Positions 11,722-24,880 of a DNA stretch of 64,000 nt are shown piece after piece. Both the position numbers and the translations under genes were made by a program. Source of the stretch: Rhyzopertha dominica (Eukaryota > Arthropoda > Insecta > Coleoptera > Bostrichidae); the NCBI GenBank assembly GCA_025024175.1, contig QCXZ01000137.1, positions 70,122,680 to 70,186,679 of the forward strand, read 5' to 3'. Under the pieces are notes generated by a model that had not been told where the DNA came from, did not search any database, and worked only from the letters and a program-made list of their open reading frames with translations. Within the stretch, counting starts at the first letter, position 1. The number at the start of each line of letters is the position of its first letter.

Positions 11722-14253
11722 AGCATAGATAAAAAATTACCAAAACTGAGAATGAGGAAACAATTTGGTCGTGTAACAGTGCTCAAGACTGTAATGATTT
11801 AAGCTGCAGGTTTAGCTAACCTTAGTTGAACCTAAAAATACAAGTTATAAACCCCAGCATTATGCGCCAGCTTGCCAAACTCCACCAATCAACATTAAAT
11901 TGATGGTCGTTTTATCTCTAACAATTTTTACCCATACATCCAATTTTACTTAAATTTCTGCATATATTTAAAATCACCATCTGTTATTGTTCGCGAGCTG
12001 CAAAAGTCCTTTCATGTATTATATTCATCTTGCTGGCTGTCACTGATTTGCAAAATATGGCTCAATATCGCCAAAACCGTATTTTAAAAATTTTTGCGGA
12101 ATTTACTTGAATATACTGAAATCTGCAGGGATTAACAATTAAACGTACAGTATAAATTATTACAAATGTAGGTATTCCTTTATGATCAATTAATCTTATG
12201 ATGGAAATGTAAGTTATACTTCGATTGTTAATTCTGCGACAATTTTTATGTGACATAAAAGTAATTTATGTTTTTAATTTTAATCATAAATGCATAGTTT
12301 ATATGCTTAAAGCGCCTAATATCGTCATCTAAAACTGAATATGAGCACATCGATGATACTTCATTAAACTTGGATATTAGCAAATTTTGGATGAAAAACC
12401 GTGATCGCATTGATCTGATATTTTAAATAGAGTACTTTTGTTGCTCTTTGGCTAAAATAATAACCAGGGCATAAATCACAAACAGTGCTTTGGAGTCGAT
12501 TATATAAATGCTAGATAATAACACCGCAATACATCACTAAAATGATAGCATATTACATTTCAATGTTCGACGACGATTTTGTACACATTATGAGTAGGTA
12601 CTGTGTAAAATCAGAATTAGGTAATTGCATAAAATCATTTTTTTGCCACAGACTGTTGTTCTCGTGTTATGACACAGACTTTTGTCATAGTTGGCTATGA
12701 CTTCATTTAAAGACTGTTTTTTCTTCTTAAAATGATATAAATTTGGCCAAGGTTTTCAAAAAGAACACGTTATAACGCTTTTTTTAATCACGTAGTAAGC
12801 CTTGAAAACAACAGAACATTGGCTGTTCAGTTTGACGCTTATAAATTTCATTTATCGGTAGATGAAGTGTAAAATAGCCTTAAAAACGATTTATTTCTTT
12901 ATATAAAAACAAGTGTATTGTTATAGTCGTATTATAAAAAAGATTTTCAATTGTCATTCTGCTTTTGAAATGACATACTTTCACGCGAGTAAAATTGACA
13001 CTTTTAAGCACTAATGCTTAAAAGCACAAGTACTCTGCAGATGAGACATTTTTTAGTCAATAAAGTGCATAAAAATAAAAGGAAAATAAATATTTTGCTC
13101 ATTTATTATAAATATTAACTCCATGATTGCTTACATTACTAAAGTGAATACTGGCGCCACTTAAAACAGAAGTTCTTTCTTCTTTTTTTGTTAATTTCAA
13201 TTGATGTCGAAGTCGACCCATTGAGTCTCCTAAGGATCAGCAAATGTTTTTTTGATCTCCACTTTTGATCTCCAAGAATTCTTCTGGAAAGCTCTCTTTN
13301 GTTTTCGAACAACTTTTCAACTATCCCTCTGCTTCGGAACTTGATCGCTAACCTCCATGTCGCTTGAGCATTATTATCTCACTCTCAAATCTGTCAAAAA
13401 TATTACCGAACGTTTTCGAAAGCAGTGGCCTGTATATGTATTTGTCATTGGAAGCTGCAAATGTCTTTTTTTTTTGAATAGGCTGCAGCACCCTCATTGA
13501 ACACAGCGTTTGCCAGTAGATAGACTTCATCGTCTGCTTCTTTTATGAATGGTTTTGTATATGCGTTGGAAAATACGCGGGATTTTTTAGGCCTATATCC
13601 CGTTGACTTCCTTTTTAAAATGCAATGATATTCGTAAATCTACTAATATCGAAACAAAATAATAAGAGTGAACTGGGTTAGCGTGTATTGCTAACAGTGT
13701 TGCTATTTGAAACAAGAAAAAAATAGTAACTCCTGTTATTCTGTCTTTTGAAATTTCCACATCGCTGACCTCTTTAAACTACATAATCTGTTTGAACATT
13801 AAAAGACATGTCAAATGTGATGATTTTGGGTACTGTCAGTACAAACTTTTGAATTCTATCTACTAACAATTTGAGGATTCAGTAACTTTCTTTTTTTAGC
13901 TAACTAATGCTAAAATGATTTTTTTTTATTTCATAGGTTGATAAGAAATTGGGCCAGTCAGTCAGTCCATTATTGTGTCTAACCTTCTATTTATAGAATT
14001 TGTAGCCTAGCCTGATTTTCGTTCGCTCAGTGTAGGTTAATTATACTTCGTCTAGTCTGGTCATGCCCTTAACCTCCGCCACAAACCGCAACTTTGGTGG
14101 GAGCTTTTCGACGAAGTTGTTATTTGTGTACTCGCGCTTAGGCTTCAAGTCGTTATCAACACGAGCGTATTTCTCCATTGTTTCTGTAATTAAACGCGCC
14201 GCATTCAGATTCATGACGCTTCATTTTGATATTTTTGATATACGCGCCTATAA
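11722..14253. other. Intron, no recognised feature
   Basis: AT-rich receptor intron with two isolated n positions nearby. I see no exon, RNA gene or paired repeat ends. Confidence 0.35.
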
Positions 14254-14618
14254 AAAGGCGTTTCTATAAATGATTCATGCATCCAGGGCGCTTATGGAAA
14301 TTATCGCTTAAATCAATTTGCCGCCTCTCAGGAAAAAACGTATACTTGTCATCTGTCGATTTTTGAATTATTGGATATATTTTAATATGAGAAAACGCCT
14401 GGGAGTGTGTATTTTCAGCATATTCTGTAGTATTTTGTGGGATAATTAACTTTAAGGTTGCAGAAAGCTCAAATTTCGGACCTGTGGTGTGACATTATCT
14501 GCAACCTTCAGTACTATCGCCGAGCATATTATAGCTCGGCAGTGGTTACAAAAAGGCGGCACAAGGAATTCAGAAAACAAACGCCGCCCGTGTTGCATGA
14601 TACATTTATAGAAACCCT
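14254..14618 (+). mobile_element. Short MITE, copy A
   Basis: The ends share an inverted TTTCTATAAATG-ATCATGCA motif (left near 14260-14280, right 14594-14618, the right end finishing in CCCTG next to TA). A second copy in the opposite orientation lies at 25657-26019, sharing the GGGCGCTTATGGAAATTA and TGCCGCCTCTCAGGAAA segments. Non-coding. Confidence 0.7.
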
Positions 14619-15344
14619 GTATAACAACCCTTTCTAGGCGATTTTGCCGAGGTGTCTAAATATTTGCTTAGCCATAAAAACAGCAGCCAAAAGATAGCAG
14701 CCTAAATTTCTGAGTACACCTGAACGTAGGAGGAAAATATAAATTACAGTTGCATACAAAATTCGTTATTCGTAGTCCGCATATTATAAATAAACAAATG
14801 TAGGCATCCCCCTCAATAAATTGTAGTGATAATTTCTACAAACACACAAATGAAAAATAAACAATTATTTAATCACCTTTATTCCAGTTCGACCGCGCTT
14901 TTATGAACTAATTACGTTATTTAATTGTTATCGATCTGTGCAAAAAGATTGAGAAGCATTTGGTGTGGTGATTTGTTATTTATAAAAAAAGTTGCAGATA
15001 CCTTCTGTATGTATTCATGCATTTTGGCATCGTTAGAGGAGCAAAATCTAATTGATTAATTATTTTTCTTGTAATGTTGAGACCAACTTCCGTTTTTATA
15101 AACAGAACATATTTTCTGATTTTTCGTAATAGTCTTAAACATTTGAGATTTCGTTTGTTACAACGTTATTGTCCTAATTTTCAATGCCAGCATTACTAAC
15201 AATGTTATTCTGCCTCTAAGTTATGCTTTAATAAAATGTAATTCCAAATGGGAAAATACAAAAAATACTTCATTAAGTATCTAAAAGTTCTGGAGAATAA
15301 TATGCATTATGCACAGTTCCTTGATCTTCAGTTGCAGTGTCGTC
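14619..15344. other. Intron, no recognised feature
   Basis: No supported feature seen between the MITE and the tandem array. Confidence 0.3.
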
Positions 15345-15960
15345 TACTATGTTAAATTATACTAATTAAAAACGCGATCGTAGCGTAAACTCTAATAAGG
15401 GAAACATTAATTATTATTTGACATTTATTTGTAATAAATCGGGTAGATATTTTTGCACCAATGGTTAGCAAATAAATAATGTAATTAATCTACGGAAACG
15501 CGATCGTGGCGCAAGCTCTAATAAGCGAGATTTTAGTTATTGTTTATATGACATTTATTTATAAATATTAAACCGCCAACTGAAGTGTAAATCGATCTTT
15601 TTGCACGGATCGATGGTAAAATATATAATGTAATTAATCTGCGAAAATGCGATCTTGGCGCAAGCTTTAATAAGAGGGATATTAATTAATGTTTATTTGA
15701 CATTTATTAATCTCAAATCGTCACATCAAGTGCAAGTCGATCTTTTTGCGTAATTCGATAGCGTATAAATAATGTAACTAAACTACGAAAACGCGACCGT
15801 GGCGCACACTCTAATAAGCGAGATACTTATTGTTTATTTGACATTTATTTATAAATACGTACCAAATCGCCACCTCAAATACGAATCCATGAAAAATAAG
15901 TAATGTAATTAACCTGCAAAAACGAGATCATAGCTCAAACTCTAATAAGTTCAAGCTGTA
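15345..15960 (+). repeat. Tandem repeat, about five ~126-148-bp units
   Basis: A motif like AAACGCGATCGTGGCGCAAG-CTCTAATAAG recurs near 15371, 15497, 15645, 15789 and 15919. Each is followed by GACATTTATT and, in several units, TCGATCTTTTTGC, then AATGTAATTAA before the next unit. Divergence between units is moderate. This is a short satellite-like array inside the receptor intron. Confidence 0.8.
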
Positions 15961-18201
15961 GTGTGAAGATTATCTTCAGCCTAATATACTTAATTGTGTC
16001 TATCGACATTTCCATTAACACTCTGGTATGATGCACGGTATCAGTGGCGACTTGTATTCGGAAACGTATTCATACTGAAGGCCACTATTTTGATCAAAAA
16101 TCCCATTTTTACCAGAAAGTTCATTTGTTTTTTAAAATGAAACTTTAAACTTTCAATTTCTAAAAATCTAACCTTCTAGAGCGAACAATAAATTTTCTGT
16201 CACTTCAGACTGTACTTATATACATTTTTTGAATCACCCTGTATATTGACCTGCTTACCCACATGCTAACAATATTCTATCATCGTTTTACGATATTGTA
16301 GGCATCCCACGCCCAATTTGTGACATAATCGCCATAATACTTGGGCTTCCTTTACTCTGATTATCAAGTATTCTTACCATGCGCTATTCATCTGTTTTAT
16401 AAAAATTTTATATGACAGTAATTTGGAAAATTCATAATAAACAAAATATGAATAGAAAGAGCAGGAAAATTATATAAGTCAATATGTGGGTGCCTACATA
16501 ACTAGCTCACATTTCAAATAAAATTGAGTGTACCTACCTGAGAAAGTAATGTACTGCTCCAATAAAAGATATTTGCGAAAACACTGCCATACACGAGCAA
16601 TGTACACACGTGACTACGCGGTTTACAAATAAATATTCCGCTTTCAGGGGGTTGTTGAACTACCCGGTTCATGAATTTTACATAGGATGGTCTGGCAGTG
16701 GAAAGTTCTTTTCTATTATGAAAGGGTTGTCTGCGTCGAACTCTGCCTTATATTGAAAACACATCTTACAACGACCATGTTAAGCGTATAAAGAAGCTCT
16801 TCAAAGCACACTTTATCTTGAAAGATACATCTTTTACATGTCTCTGATAGGCGGACGAAAATAAGCACCCTTGGAATTAAAATCGGGGACAAAATTAAAT
16901 GGACGAGATAAACAGAATGCTAAACAGGGCTGGCTACCAGATAAAACTTTTTAAATCGGCTTTAGTTGTTTATTCGTCAGTGATAATGACCCGAGTGGGT
17001 TCCTGTTTGGCTCTCCCGTTTTCTTTTCTCGGCTGGGGATTTGCTAACTGATGAACTTCAATAGCATGTGGGAGGATAACGAAAAATTAGGCAGGTGTTC
17101 CAGTTTTTATTATAATTTACTTCGCGATACGGTTAAGATTCTCGATTGTAAAAACATTATGTTGAAAGAGATAGCTTACTTGTCCCTTTTACATGTTATA
17201 CTTAGAACGCAAGTACTAGCAAAAACACAGGATGAAGATTTGATTTATCGCTTTGTGAAAACAGTCCAAACTTACCACATGTACCTAAAACTATGCGGAA
17301 TTAATACAACCCGTACAACAAATGTCTTTAAGAAAAACAGTTAGTAGACAGAAGGAAACAAAGTTTGCGGAGAAAACGAAACAAAAAGCATTCGTCTACA
17401 AATGATCTTTTAATAATTGTTACACCCATGTCATAAATACATCTCCCTTAAAAAGTTTTTTTTATTATTATTTTCACATTGTTTTTAATGTTCATATACT
17501 CTAATTTCGGACCTTTAACACACTCTTAGTATGTTTTTTAATTACCTGCGTTGTCCATATATGCTATGTTTGATACTTTGTACTTTGTTATTTTTTAAAT
17601 GTTCGCAGTGTTTATATACATCGATAATAGCAGTTAATTGTAGTTTAAAAATAAATACTTCCAAGAGGCCTACATATAAAGCATCGGAACATCACTACAA
17701 ATAAGGCTTTACATCCCTATACGTGAGCGTACACCCACGAACAAAAAAAGCGTAAAAAATCTAAAATAATGTCGGAGGAAAGGGGGTTTCACTTGGATCT
17801 GCCCCGCCTGCCACTCATTTTTTAAATCAATCCCATTTCAATAAATCGTCACAAAACAATTTTTGTTAGGTAACACCTTAACAAAATAATTTATTTTACA
17901 AACTGACGTGACAATCCACCACCAACGCGTCAAAACCACTCCGAATGTCCAAAATACAACTTTAACACCCAAGTACGTCTTTTCGGTTCCAATAGTCAAC
18001 CCTGAATGATCTCATCTCTTACTCTCATATTTCTTTCGACGGTTGGTGACGTTTTGCCCGACAAGCATTCCTGCCTGCGTGTTCAGTTCATAACGATTAC
18101 CTAAGCATAAACAAATATCGGCCCAAGGGCGGTAGGTAAGATCTAATAATAACAAAAGGGGTCGAATCTCCGTAAATCGGAACCTTAGCGCCGACATATA
18201 C
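15961..18201. other. Intron, no recognised gene
   Basis: A 97-residue open frame at 17051-17344 (plus) lacks recognised domains, splice context or homology. Nothing else is supported. Confidence 0.35.
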
Positions 18202-18232
18202 AGTGCTTCGGTCTCGGAAATGCAGTTTCTTT

Positions 18233-18273
<41 letters not shown>

Positions 18274-18418
18274 ACTTATAGTCTTGGTCTCGTGGCGAAA
18301 GTCTCGGGTTTCTGATAAGTGTGGTAATCCTAATAATTTTGAAATCCCGATATGATTTTGTTTTTTTTTACAAGAATCGAGGATGTCATCAAAGACGATA
18401 TTAAAAATATGTAGGTAA
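18202..18418 (+). repeat. (TCTCGG)n-containing dispersed repeat, copy A
   Basis: Begins AGTGCTTCGGTCTCGG and contains an array of about seven GGTCTC hexamers at 18232-18272. It continues with GGTTTCTGATAAGTGTGGTA and ATTTTGAAATCCCGATATG. An inverted copy at 31005-31206 matches over the whole length but has a shorter, interrupted hexamer block. A third, partial copy may lie at 26735-26790. Confidence 0.75.
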
Positions 18419-18733
18419 CCCTCAAAACAACTAAATTGCATCGTAAATATCTTCAGATATTACTTCTACAGTTTTATGCTTATGGGAGATTAAGTTTGGT
18501 ATTTCGATATTTGTCCAATATTTGTGCAATTTTTTTAATTAAAAATAACAGTGGAGCACACCACGTATATTTGTAATTCGTACTAAAATTATATGCCATA
18601 AATAAATTTGCGTTGTCATAAATACGTAAAANGACGACTTTTTAAGATTCTTGTAATTAATTGACATTCAATGATTAAAAAGGTCTATACTGTTATATAA
18701 CGTTGGAGGGAAATAGCGGACGCAACTTGTTGA

Positions 18734-19152
18734 TATTTAGAATGTGGGAAACTTATAGGGAATTCGACGTTGATGGGATTAATTAATAAGTACTCTTTTT
18801 CTGTGCCAAGCTTTCAACTTTATTCAGTCAACATAAGGGCTTCGAAAGTGAGATTAATTTCAAGGTAGCCCCATCTACTTGTAAACTATTTGAATATTTC
18901 ATAATATATAGTATAGTATAGTATATATAGTATAGTATATATAGTATAGTATACATAGTATATATTATTTATGAACCATTGTTATTTGATGGCTCTGCAA
19001 CCCATTGTCTATTATAAGTCAACTAACCTCACTTTCGAAGCCCATGATGAAGACTCTAAATAAAATCGAATTGTTGGCAGCGAAAAAAGAGTATACTTAT
19101 TAATTAATTCCATCAAGATCGAATTCCCCACAAGTTTCCCACATTCTAAATA
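18734..19152. repeat. Large imperfect palindrome with ~150-bp arms
   Basis: The left arm (TATTTAGAATGTGGGAAACT... to GGGCTTCGAAAGTGAG near 18837-18852) is repeated inverted in 19019-19152. A TATAGTA microsatellite lies near the centre. A third related segment at about 19195-19310 has the same order of blocks (GGGGGATTTCGACC, CTTGTACTCTTT, GCCAAGCTTTCCACTG). The complement of that third segment contains CTGACGA and GGAAAGC, resembling Penelope terminal-repeat sequence. Confidence 0.7.
18901..18969. repeat. TATAG-type microsatellite
   Basis: A run of ATATAGTATAGTATA units at the centre of the palindrome, with TATATATAG interruptions. Confidence 0.85.
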
Positions 19153-19983
19153 TTTTTATATATATGTTGAAAATAGCGGTCGCACAATTGATTAATCTAC
19201 ATAAGTTTCAGATTCGGGGGATTTCGACCTAATGATATCTTAAATCACTTGTACTCTTTGTTCTTTTGCCAAGCTTTCCACTGTATTTCTAGGCTTCGTC
19301 AGGCTGAAAAGAAAGTTAAATGTAAATAAAAATAAATCATATAAATTGTTTTGCTACTACAAAATAATGACTTTGAGGATTGAGTACTAAATGACACTGT
19401 ACAAAATTTGGCAAAGACTCAAGTTTCACTAAACCTTTACTTTCTAATAGATTTACTTGGCAAGCATGCACAAATTCATTAAAATCTACAATTAAAATTT
19501 CATCATACTGAAAAGTATTTCATTATTTGCTGATAAAAATATTGCATGTATTCTTCTAAATGATGGGAGTGAGTCAATTTCTTTTAAAAACAATAGATTT
19601 GTCCTAAAAGTTAAACCATTTGCTTCGATCCATTGAAATCATCGAATAATGTCAACTGTTCATTTTGTCGAAAAAAATACGTTTACAGCAAACATTATTT
19701 ACGATTAACAATAAGCAATACAAGATGTTAGTTAACTCAAATAAGATAGGTAAAGCCATTTTGTGATACAAAAAACCTATAAATGTTTTTACAAAATGTT
19801 TCTCTATGATACACTACTTATTTCACTTCAGTTTTTTTATTTTATTTTATTTTAAGGTGCATGTGCAATATTTTAGTAAGAACTCGCGATTGTTATATGA
19901 TGAATAAAATTATATAAACGTGTAAAACCTCCGGTAATCTTTTGTTAAATTCGGCCCAAATTCTTTCACATAAAATTAACTAT

Positions 19984-20230
19984 ATAATCAGCAAAAATTT
20001 ACCACTTATAATTTTATTAGATACTATTTTAATTAAATCACTACTAAAATTATATAAGTAGTAGAATTAGGTAAATAATTAGATTATAATGTGCAAATAT
20101 TGTGTTATTTACATTTGAAGTGTTCAAGTTCGGAATTACCGTAAATAGCGTAAACAATTCAATCTTCTTTTTATATACAAATTTTTGTAAAAACACGAGA
20201 CTCTCGAAACCACGAGAGTCTCGTCAGAAG
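19984..20230 (+). repeat. Dispersed repeat, copy A, ending in a 12-bp hairpin
   Basis: Contains CACTACTAAAATTATATAAG, AGGTAAATAATTA and, at the right end, ACGAGACTCTCG followed closely by CGAGAGTCTCGT (exact complements, about 20193-20222). An inverted, diverged copy lies at 29225-29500. Confidence 0.6.
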
Positions 20231-20991
20231 CACTAAAAATATATAAGTTTAAAATCCTTCTAATTTAATTATAATGTCGGGAATGTTATAATATTTAAAA
20301 ACTAGATAACCAATCTCATCAAGTAACAACTTATTTGTGAAATTAGAAGAATTCTGCTAAACTGGCCGCCACAAAAAATTCCTTAATTGCAAGGATGCAG
20401 TGCTAGTTAATCCGAAGATGGTACTATATATCATAATTATAGAAACGATGATAAACGAAGGCCACGGTGGATGAACAAACATCTAAATATAATTTAAATA
20501 TATTTATTTAGACTAAAGTGAAGTACCTGAAATGGAAACACTATTTATTAGCGATTTTTTAAAAACAAAACTATTTCTATTTTGTATTGAATCAGCGGGG
20601 AGAAATACTCGTTAAGAGTAAAAAATTTTGCGATAATTATAATAGAAAGGCTTATTATAATAAACGAGTATTATATATAAACATTTTCATGTTTTTTTAT
20701 TTGAAACACACTCACCGGCACGAAAAACGAAGCAGATTAATTTTATTTAAACAAACTTAAAATTTTAGACGCTTTGTGATGTTTGATTATTATAATATCT
20801 TAAACAGAGACATAATAACATGTTTTAAGTATTATTTAACAGCAATTGAACGATTCTTTGTGAAAGAAAAATTTGTTTTGTTACAAATTAATAAATGAGG
20901 ACGAAAAAGCACAAATTGATATTGTTGCAAAATGACGTTAAATTAATCAAAACTGAAATAACTTGCTATCAAAAACTGAAATGACGCACTT
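20231..20991. other. Intron, no recognised feature
   Basis: Very AT-rich; nothing supported. Confidence 0.3.
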
Positions 20992-21909
20992 TTAGTAACG
21001 GGTGTTGTCCCCACGTGTTTGAATTAATGCATGTATTCTCCTTGGCATGCCTAAAATCAAATGGCGAACGTCCTCTTAAGGAATACGTTCCCATTCCTCT
21101 AAAAGAGCTTGTTGCATGTGATTTAAAGTTAAAGGAACAGGAACACAACTTCGCAGCCTTCGTCCAAGCATGTCCCAAACATGTTCAATTGGGTTCACAT
21201 CTGGACTTATCGCAGGGCACTTCATAACAGGAATGCTTAATTCGTTTAAGTACTGTTGTGTGATTTTTGCGGCGTGTGGTCTGGCATTATCATGCATCAG
21301 AAGAAAGTCATGTCCAATAAAATCAACATAGGGAACAACAAGATCTTGGAGAATTTCATCAATATACCTGGCAGCAGTTAAGGAGCCTCTTGGAACTGAG
21401 CTCCTTCGGTAACTTACCCTGGGACTGAAGGTACATTCTGCAAAACGCTCTTGTTGTCTTCGCCATACTCTCTCACGACCATCTGGAGACCGCAGGCTAA
21501 ATCTCGACTAATCGGTAAACAAAACGCGTTCCCATTCATCTTCACTCCAGTGCTCGTGATTTCTGGCAAACTGAAGTCGCGCAACACGATGACACCTAAG
21601 AAGCTCTGAGCCTGTTGCAGATCTACGACTGGTAAGATTGGCTTCTCCAAGTCAGTCTAACTGCCCACTCGCTTACATTACCATTACAGCCATAGCACGA
21701 CGATCTCGAAGACTTTGTTTGTTAGCGTTAGTTCTTCGTTGGGGACCAGTTCCAGGTCGTCTGGTGTAAGCTCCAGTTTCAAAGAAACGTGTAAAAATAC
21801 GGTGTACAGTGCTATTGGATATGTGATTCTGTTGGGCAACATATCGCTCAGTTCTTCTGTTTTGAAGCAATGCAACAGTAGCAGCCGTGGTTTCGGCATT
21901 AACAGTCAT
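20992..21909 (-). pseudogene. Tc1-like DD34E transposase, lightly broken
   Basis: Reading the minus strand from ATG 21909, MTVNAETTAATVALLQ leads into a paired-like DNA-binding region with HRIFTRFFETGAYTRRPGTG. The catalytic blocks follow: LFTD-SRF (first Asp), HDNARPHA (second Asp) and SPDVNPIEHVWD (Glu). Exactly 34 residues separate the second Asp and the Glu, so this is a DD34E Tc1-type enzyme. After EEWERIP an in-frame TAA (probably from CAA) interrupts a conserved end that continues LGMPRRIHALIQTRGDNTRY to the natural stop at 20992. There is at least one frameshift and a stop in the middle. No convincing inverted ends were found. Confidence 0.85.
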
Positions 21910-24149
21910 AACAACACCACTTTAAAATGTGATTTACATCACCTGTCAGATTTCTCAAAACAATGAAAACAAAGCATTGTTACAGTAGGTTCATGGCTAA
22001 CTATGCACTTTTAAGTGATAGCATCTGCGCAATTTTACTTCAAATAAAGGTTAAATTTTTGTGAGAAAATACTTAAAACATGTTGTCATGTTTGCGTTTA
22101 AGATATTATAATAATAAAAGTGTATAATATGTCGTTTTTACAAAAAGAATATACCTACTCGTATATAACAAAAATAGGAGCAGGTATTAAACGGTCTTTC
22201 CTAGTTCAGTTTATGACATTTTCTATGAATTGAAATACTAATGAATGTTTCCAGAAAAAATTTTAGCGATGTAAAGTCGTATAAAGCTGTAACACCCCTG
22301 TAAAATAATTCGTTTTATTTGACAAGGTTTTTTTTGTTAAAAACTACAAATTATGACACATCAAACTGAATAGGTGTGTGAAGTACAATGAAACCAATTT
22401 TCCTTAGAAAACAAAAATTTGTTATAATAGGAAGAGTATTATGTTAAGGTTGGACTGGATAACTTACCTTTCTAACGGTTTATTTATTTTTTCTTGGCAA
22501 ATCTGCCCGTAGGTAGGTGTCCGTTATGAATTATGTTTGTAAACCGTTTCTTCAGACGAGAATCGAGACAAGTTTAAATTAAATAATTTATGGACAAACT
22601 TTGTCTCTAAATTAGAATTTATACTGTTCAAACCTTATACAAATTCTCTAGCAATAAATGTATTTTACTTTTACTGTGTACTAGTACTAGCATAAACACC
22701 AAAACATTATTCTTACTTATGTTTTTATAAGAAACCATATTATTTTACAAACTAATGACTGAAGTAAAGTCTGTTGCAACTAAAACCTTTATCACTATTA
22801 CAACTTCGTATAACACTATAAAAAACTAATTCCGATGAATAAAATAAGGTATGTTTATCAATTGTTGTACAAAATCTCGCGCAATTTTGAAGTATGTTAG
22901 GCGAAATGTTCATAAAAAATTCCTTACATCTATGGGACCAGCTTTATTAATAAAAGATTATCTACTTGTAATACTTGCGAGAGCCTAATAATAATTCAGA
23001 CCACAGCCTAGGTACCTTTACTCCAAGTAAACAGTTTAAGTGCTTTTTCGAAACTCTGATAGTCTAGAACGCTAACAGGTATTTTTTACTGAATATAAAT
23101 ATTGTTAAAGATTGAACCGCTTGGCACAACAAATATTGAAAAGGGCAAATTATGTCTTTGTGCATCGAAAAAAATAAAATAATTATTTCTTGTTGGCGTT
23201 ACAGTTCAAACGTCACGCAGTAAATGATGTTGTTCATGCTGCAGTCTTACATTCAACAAGAACTCCTTTTCGAAACGAAAGTAAGGTACATTTGCTTGTG
23301 GAGCTTTCCACTGAATATTTTCTCAAGAATCGACTTGGAATTTCCTACTCTCACAGTCACAAGTTTTATCTCTCTTGTCGCGTGACGAGCTTTAGCTGCA
23401 CGAACTACGATTTATGCATTGTCTGGTCGCTGCAGAGAGCAAGTATAATGTCTAAAACAGTAGCCTGCCTTTAAAATGGAATGCACTGATTTAACTATGT
23501 CGATTTAAAATAAAACTGCTTTGTTTTTTTACTGTATACAAAGAAACCTGCATTCCATTACGCATCTGTTACTTCTTCTTCTCTATATAAGTACTTTTTT
23601 ATAATTTCTTATTTTACAGATAGTTTTGCCTACTTCTTATGCTTAGATTATGCAAATTATTATTGTGTGTGCACTTATGTAAACACTTTCTTAAATAAAA
23701 TAAATTTTTATATTGAATTAGTAACAATTAATATTAATAAATACCCAAAATACAGTTGCAAATACGTTGTTCAAACGTTTAAAAAAGTACATAGGTATTG
23801 TAAACATATCACAAACATAGACTTTTAAATGTTTCGTAGCGTTTCTTTCGCAACATTTCAGTGAAACATTCTTGAGGTAGGGTATCTTCCTGAAGCGAAA
23901 TACGAAATGTTACGATATTACATTGCCTGTTTCAAATATGTTTGAGGTACCGAAAATTGTTTAGTGAGTGCTGATTTTAATTATTGACTTCGATATTTCC
24001 ATCGTATATTTTATCAACTTTTCGTCAAAATTCCATGAAACTCAAAAAAAAACAATAAAACTAAGTCTGAAATGCAATCCATTTTTGTTCAATTCTTTGC
24101 TGTCCATACGTGGTGTAAAATTTACTGCATTAACATGCGTTTGGAAGCC
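21910..24149. other. Intron, no recognised gene
   Basis: A 94-residue open frame at 23190-23474 (plus) has no recognisable domain. No other feature is supported. Confidence 0.35.
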
Positions 24150-24880
24150 GTTCTAATTGAACAATTAGTGTGTTGGTTAAATGAAGTTTTAATCCAAGAA
24201 TAAGTTGCTAAAAAAATTAATGTTTCTCAAAGTGTGATCAGCAGAGCGTGAAATCGATGCAGAACTTTAAGTAGGTAATGCCGCATACACTCATGGGGTG
24301 GCAGAGAAAGAGCTACAACTACAGCTGAAGGCTGAAGATAGCTTGATTGTCCTTAATGCACATAGAAACCCAACTTTCATAGCTACAGGTAAAGTTATTT
24401 GTGGTCAAACAGTAAGGAATAGTTTTCATGCTCACTATATGACAGCAAGAAGACGTGCAACTCATCCACGGNTAAGTAGGCAGCAACGCGGAGAAAAAAA
24501 TCGTTGGGCTATTGAATATGGTAATTGAAATCTGCGAAGGAGCCAATTATTGTGCCCTTTGCTGCAGCTATCGCCGATAATTTTATTTTAATCGATGATA
24601 ATGCTCGAGCACACCGTGCCAGAATTGTCAACGACCGCATTAAACATCATGATATGAGCGAATGGAGTAGCAAGCTTGTTCTCCAGATATAAATTGTATC
24701 GAACATGTCTGGTCTGAAATGTCAAGACAATTTAACTAACTTCAACAGCCACCCCAACGTTACACCAGCTTGCAAAACATCCCTCAGTATTTCATCAATA
24801 ATTTAATTGTTATCATGTCAAATAGAGTAAGGGCACTAAGAAGAGCTAGGGAAGGACCCACAAGATACTAAAGTAGGCAG
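24150..24880 (+). pseudogene. Degenerate Tc1-like transposase fragment
   Basis: Frames give KKINVSQSVISRA (helix-turn-helix), ERATTTAEDSLIVLNAHRNP after a short frame change, RRATHPR, RQQRGEKNRWAIEYGN and then ILIDDNARAHRARIVNDRI (second catalytic Asp, about 24583-24645). A broken SPD-NCIEHVWSEMSRQ block lies near 24680-24730. Multiple frameshifts and stops. It is a different family from the copy at 20992-21909, and more decayed. Confidence 0.75.

Noticed and set aside
17051..17344. 97-codon open frame in the receptor intron
   Set aside because: Starts with ATG and has plausible helices, but no recognised domain, no flanking splice sites and no conserved motif.
18097..18441. Minus-strand frame with a long Arg-Pro repeat
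   Set aside because: The Arg-Pro run is the translation of the (TCTCGG)n array, not a protein.
23190..23474. 94-codon open frame
   Set aside because: No domain or context; expected by chance at this window size.
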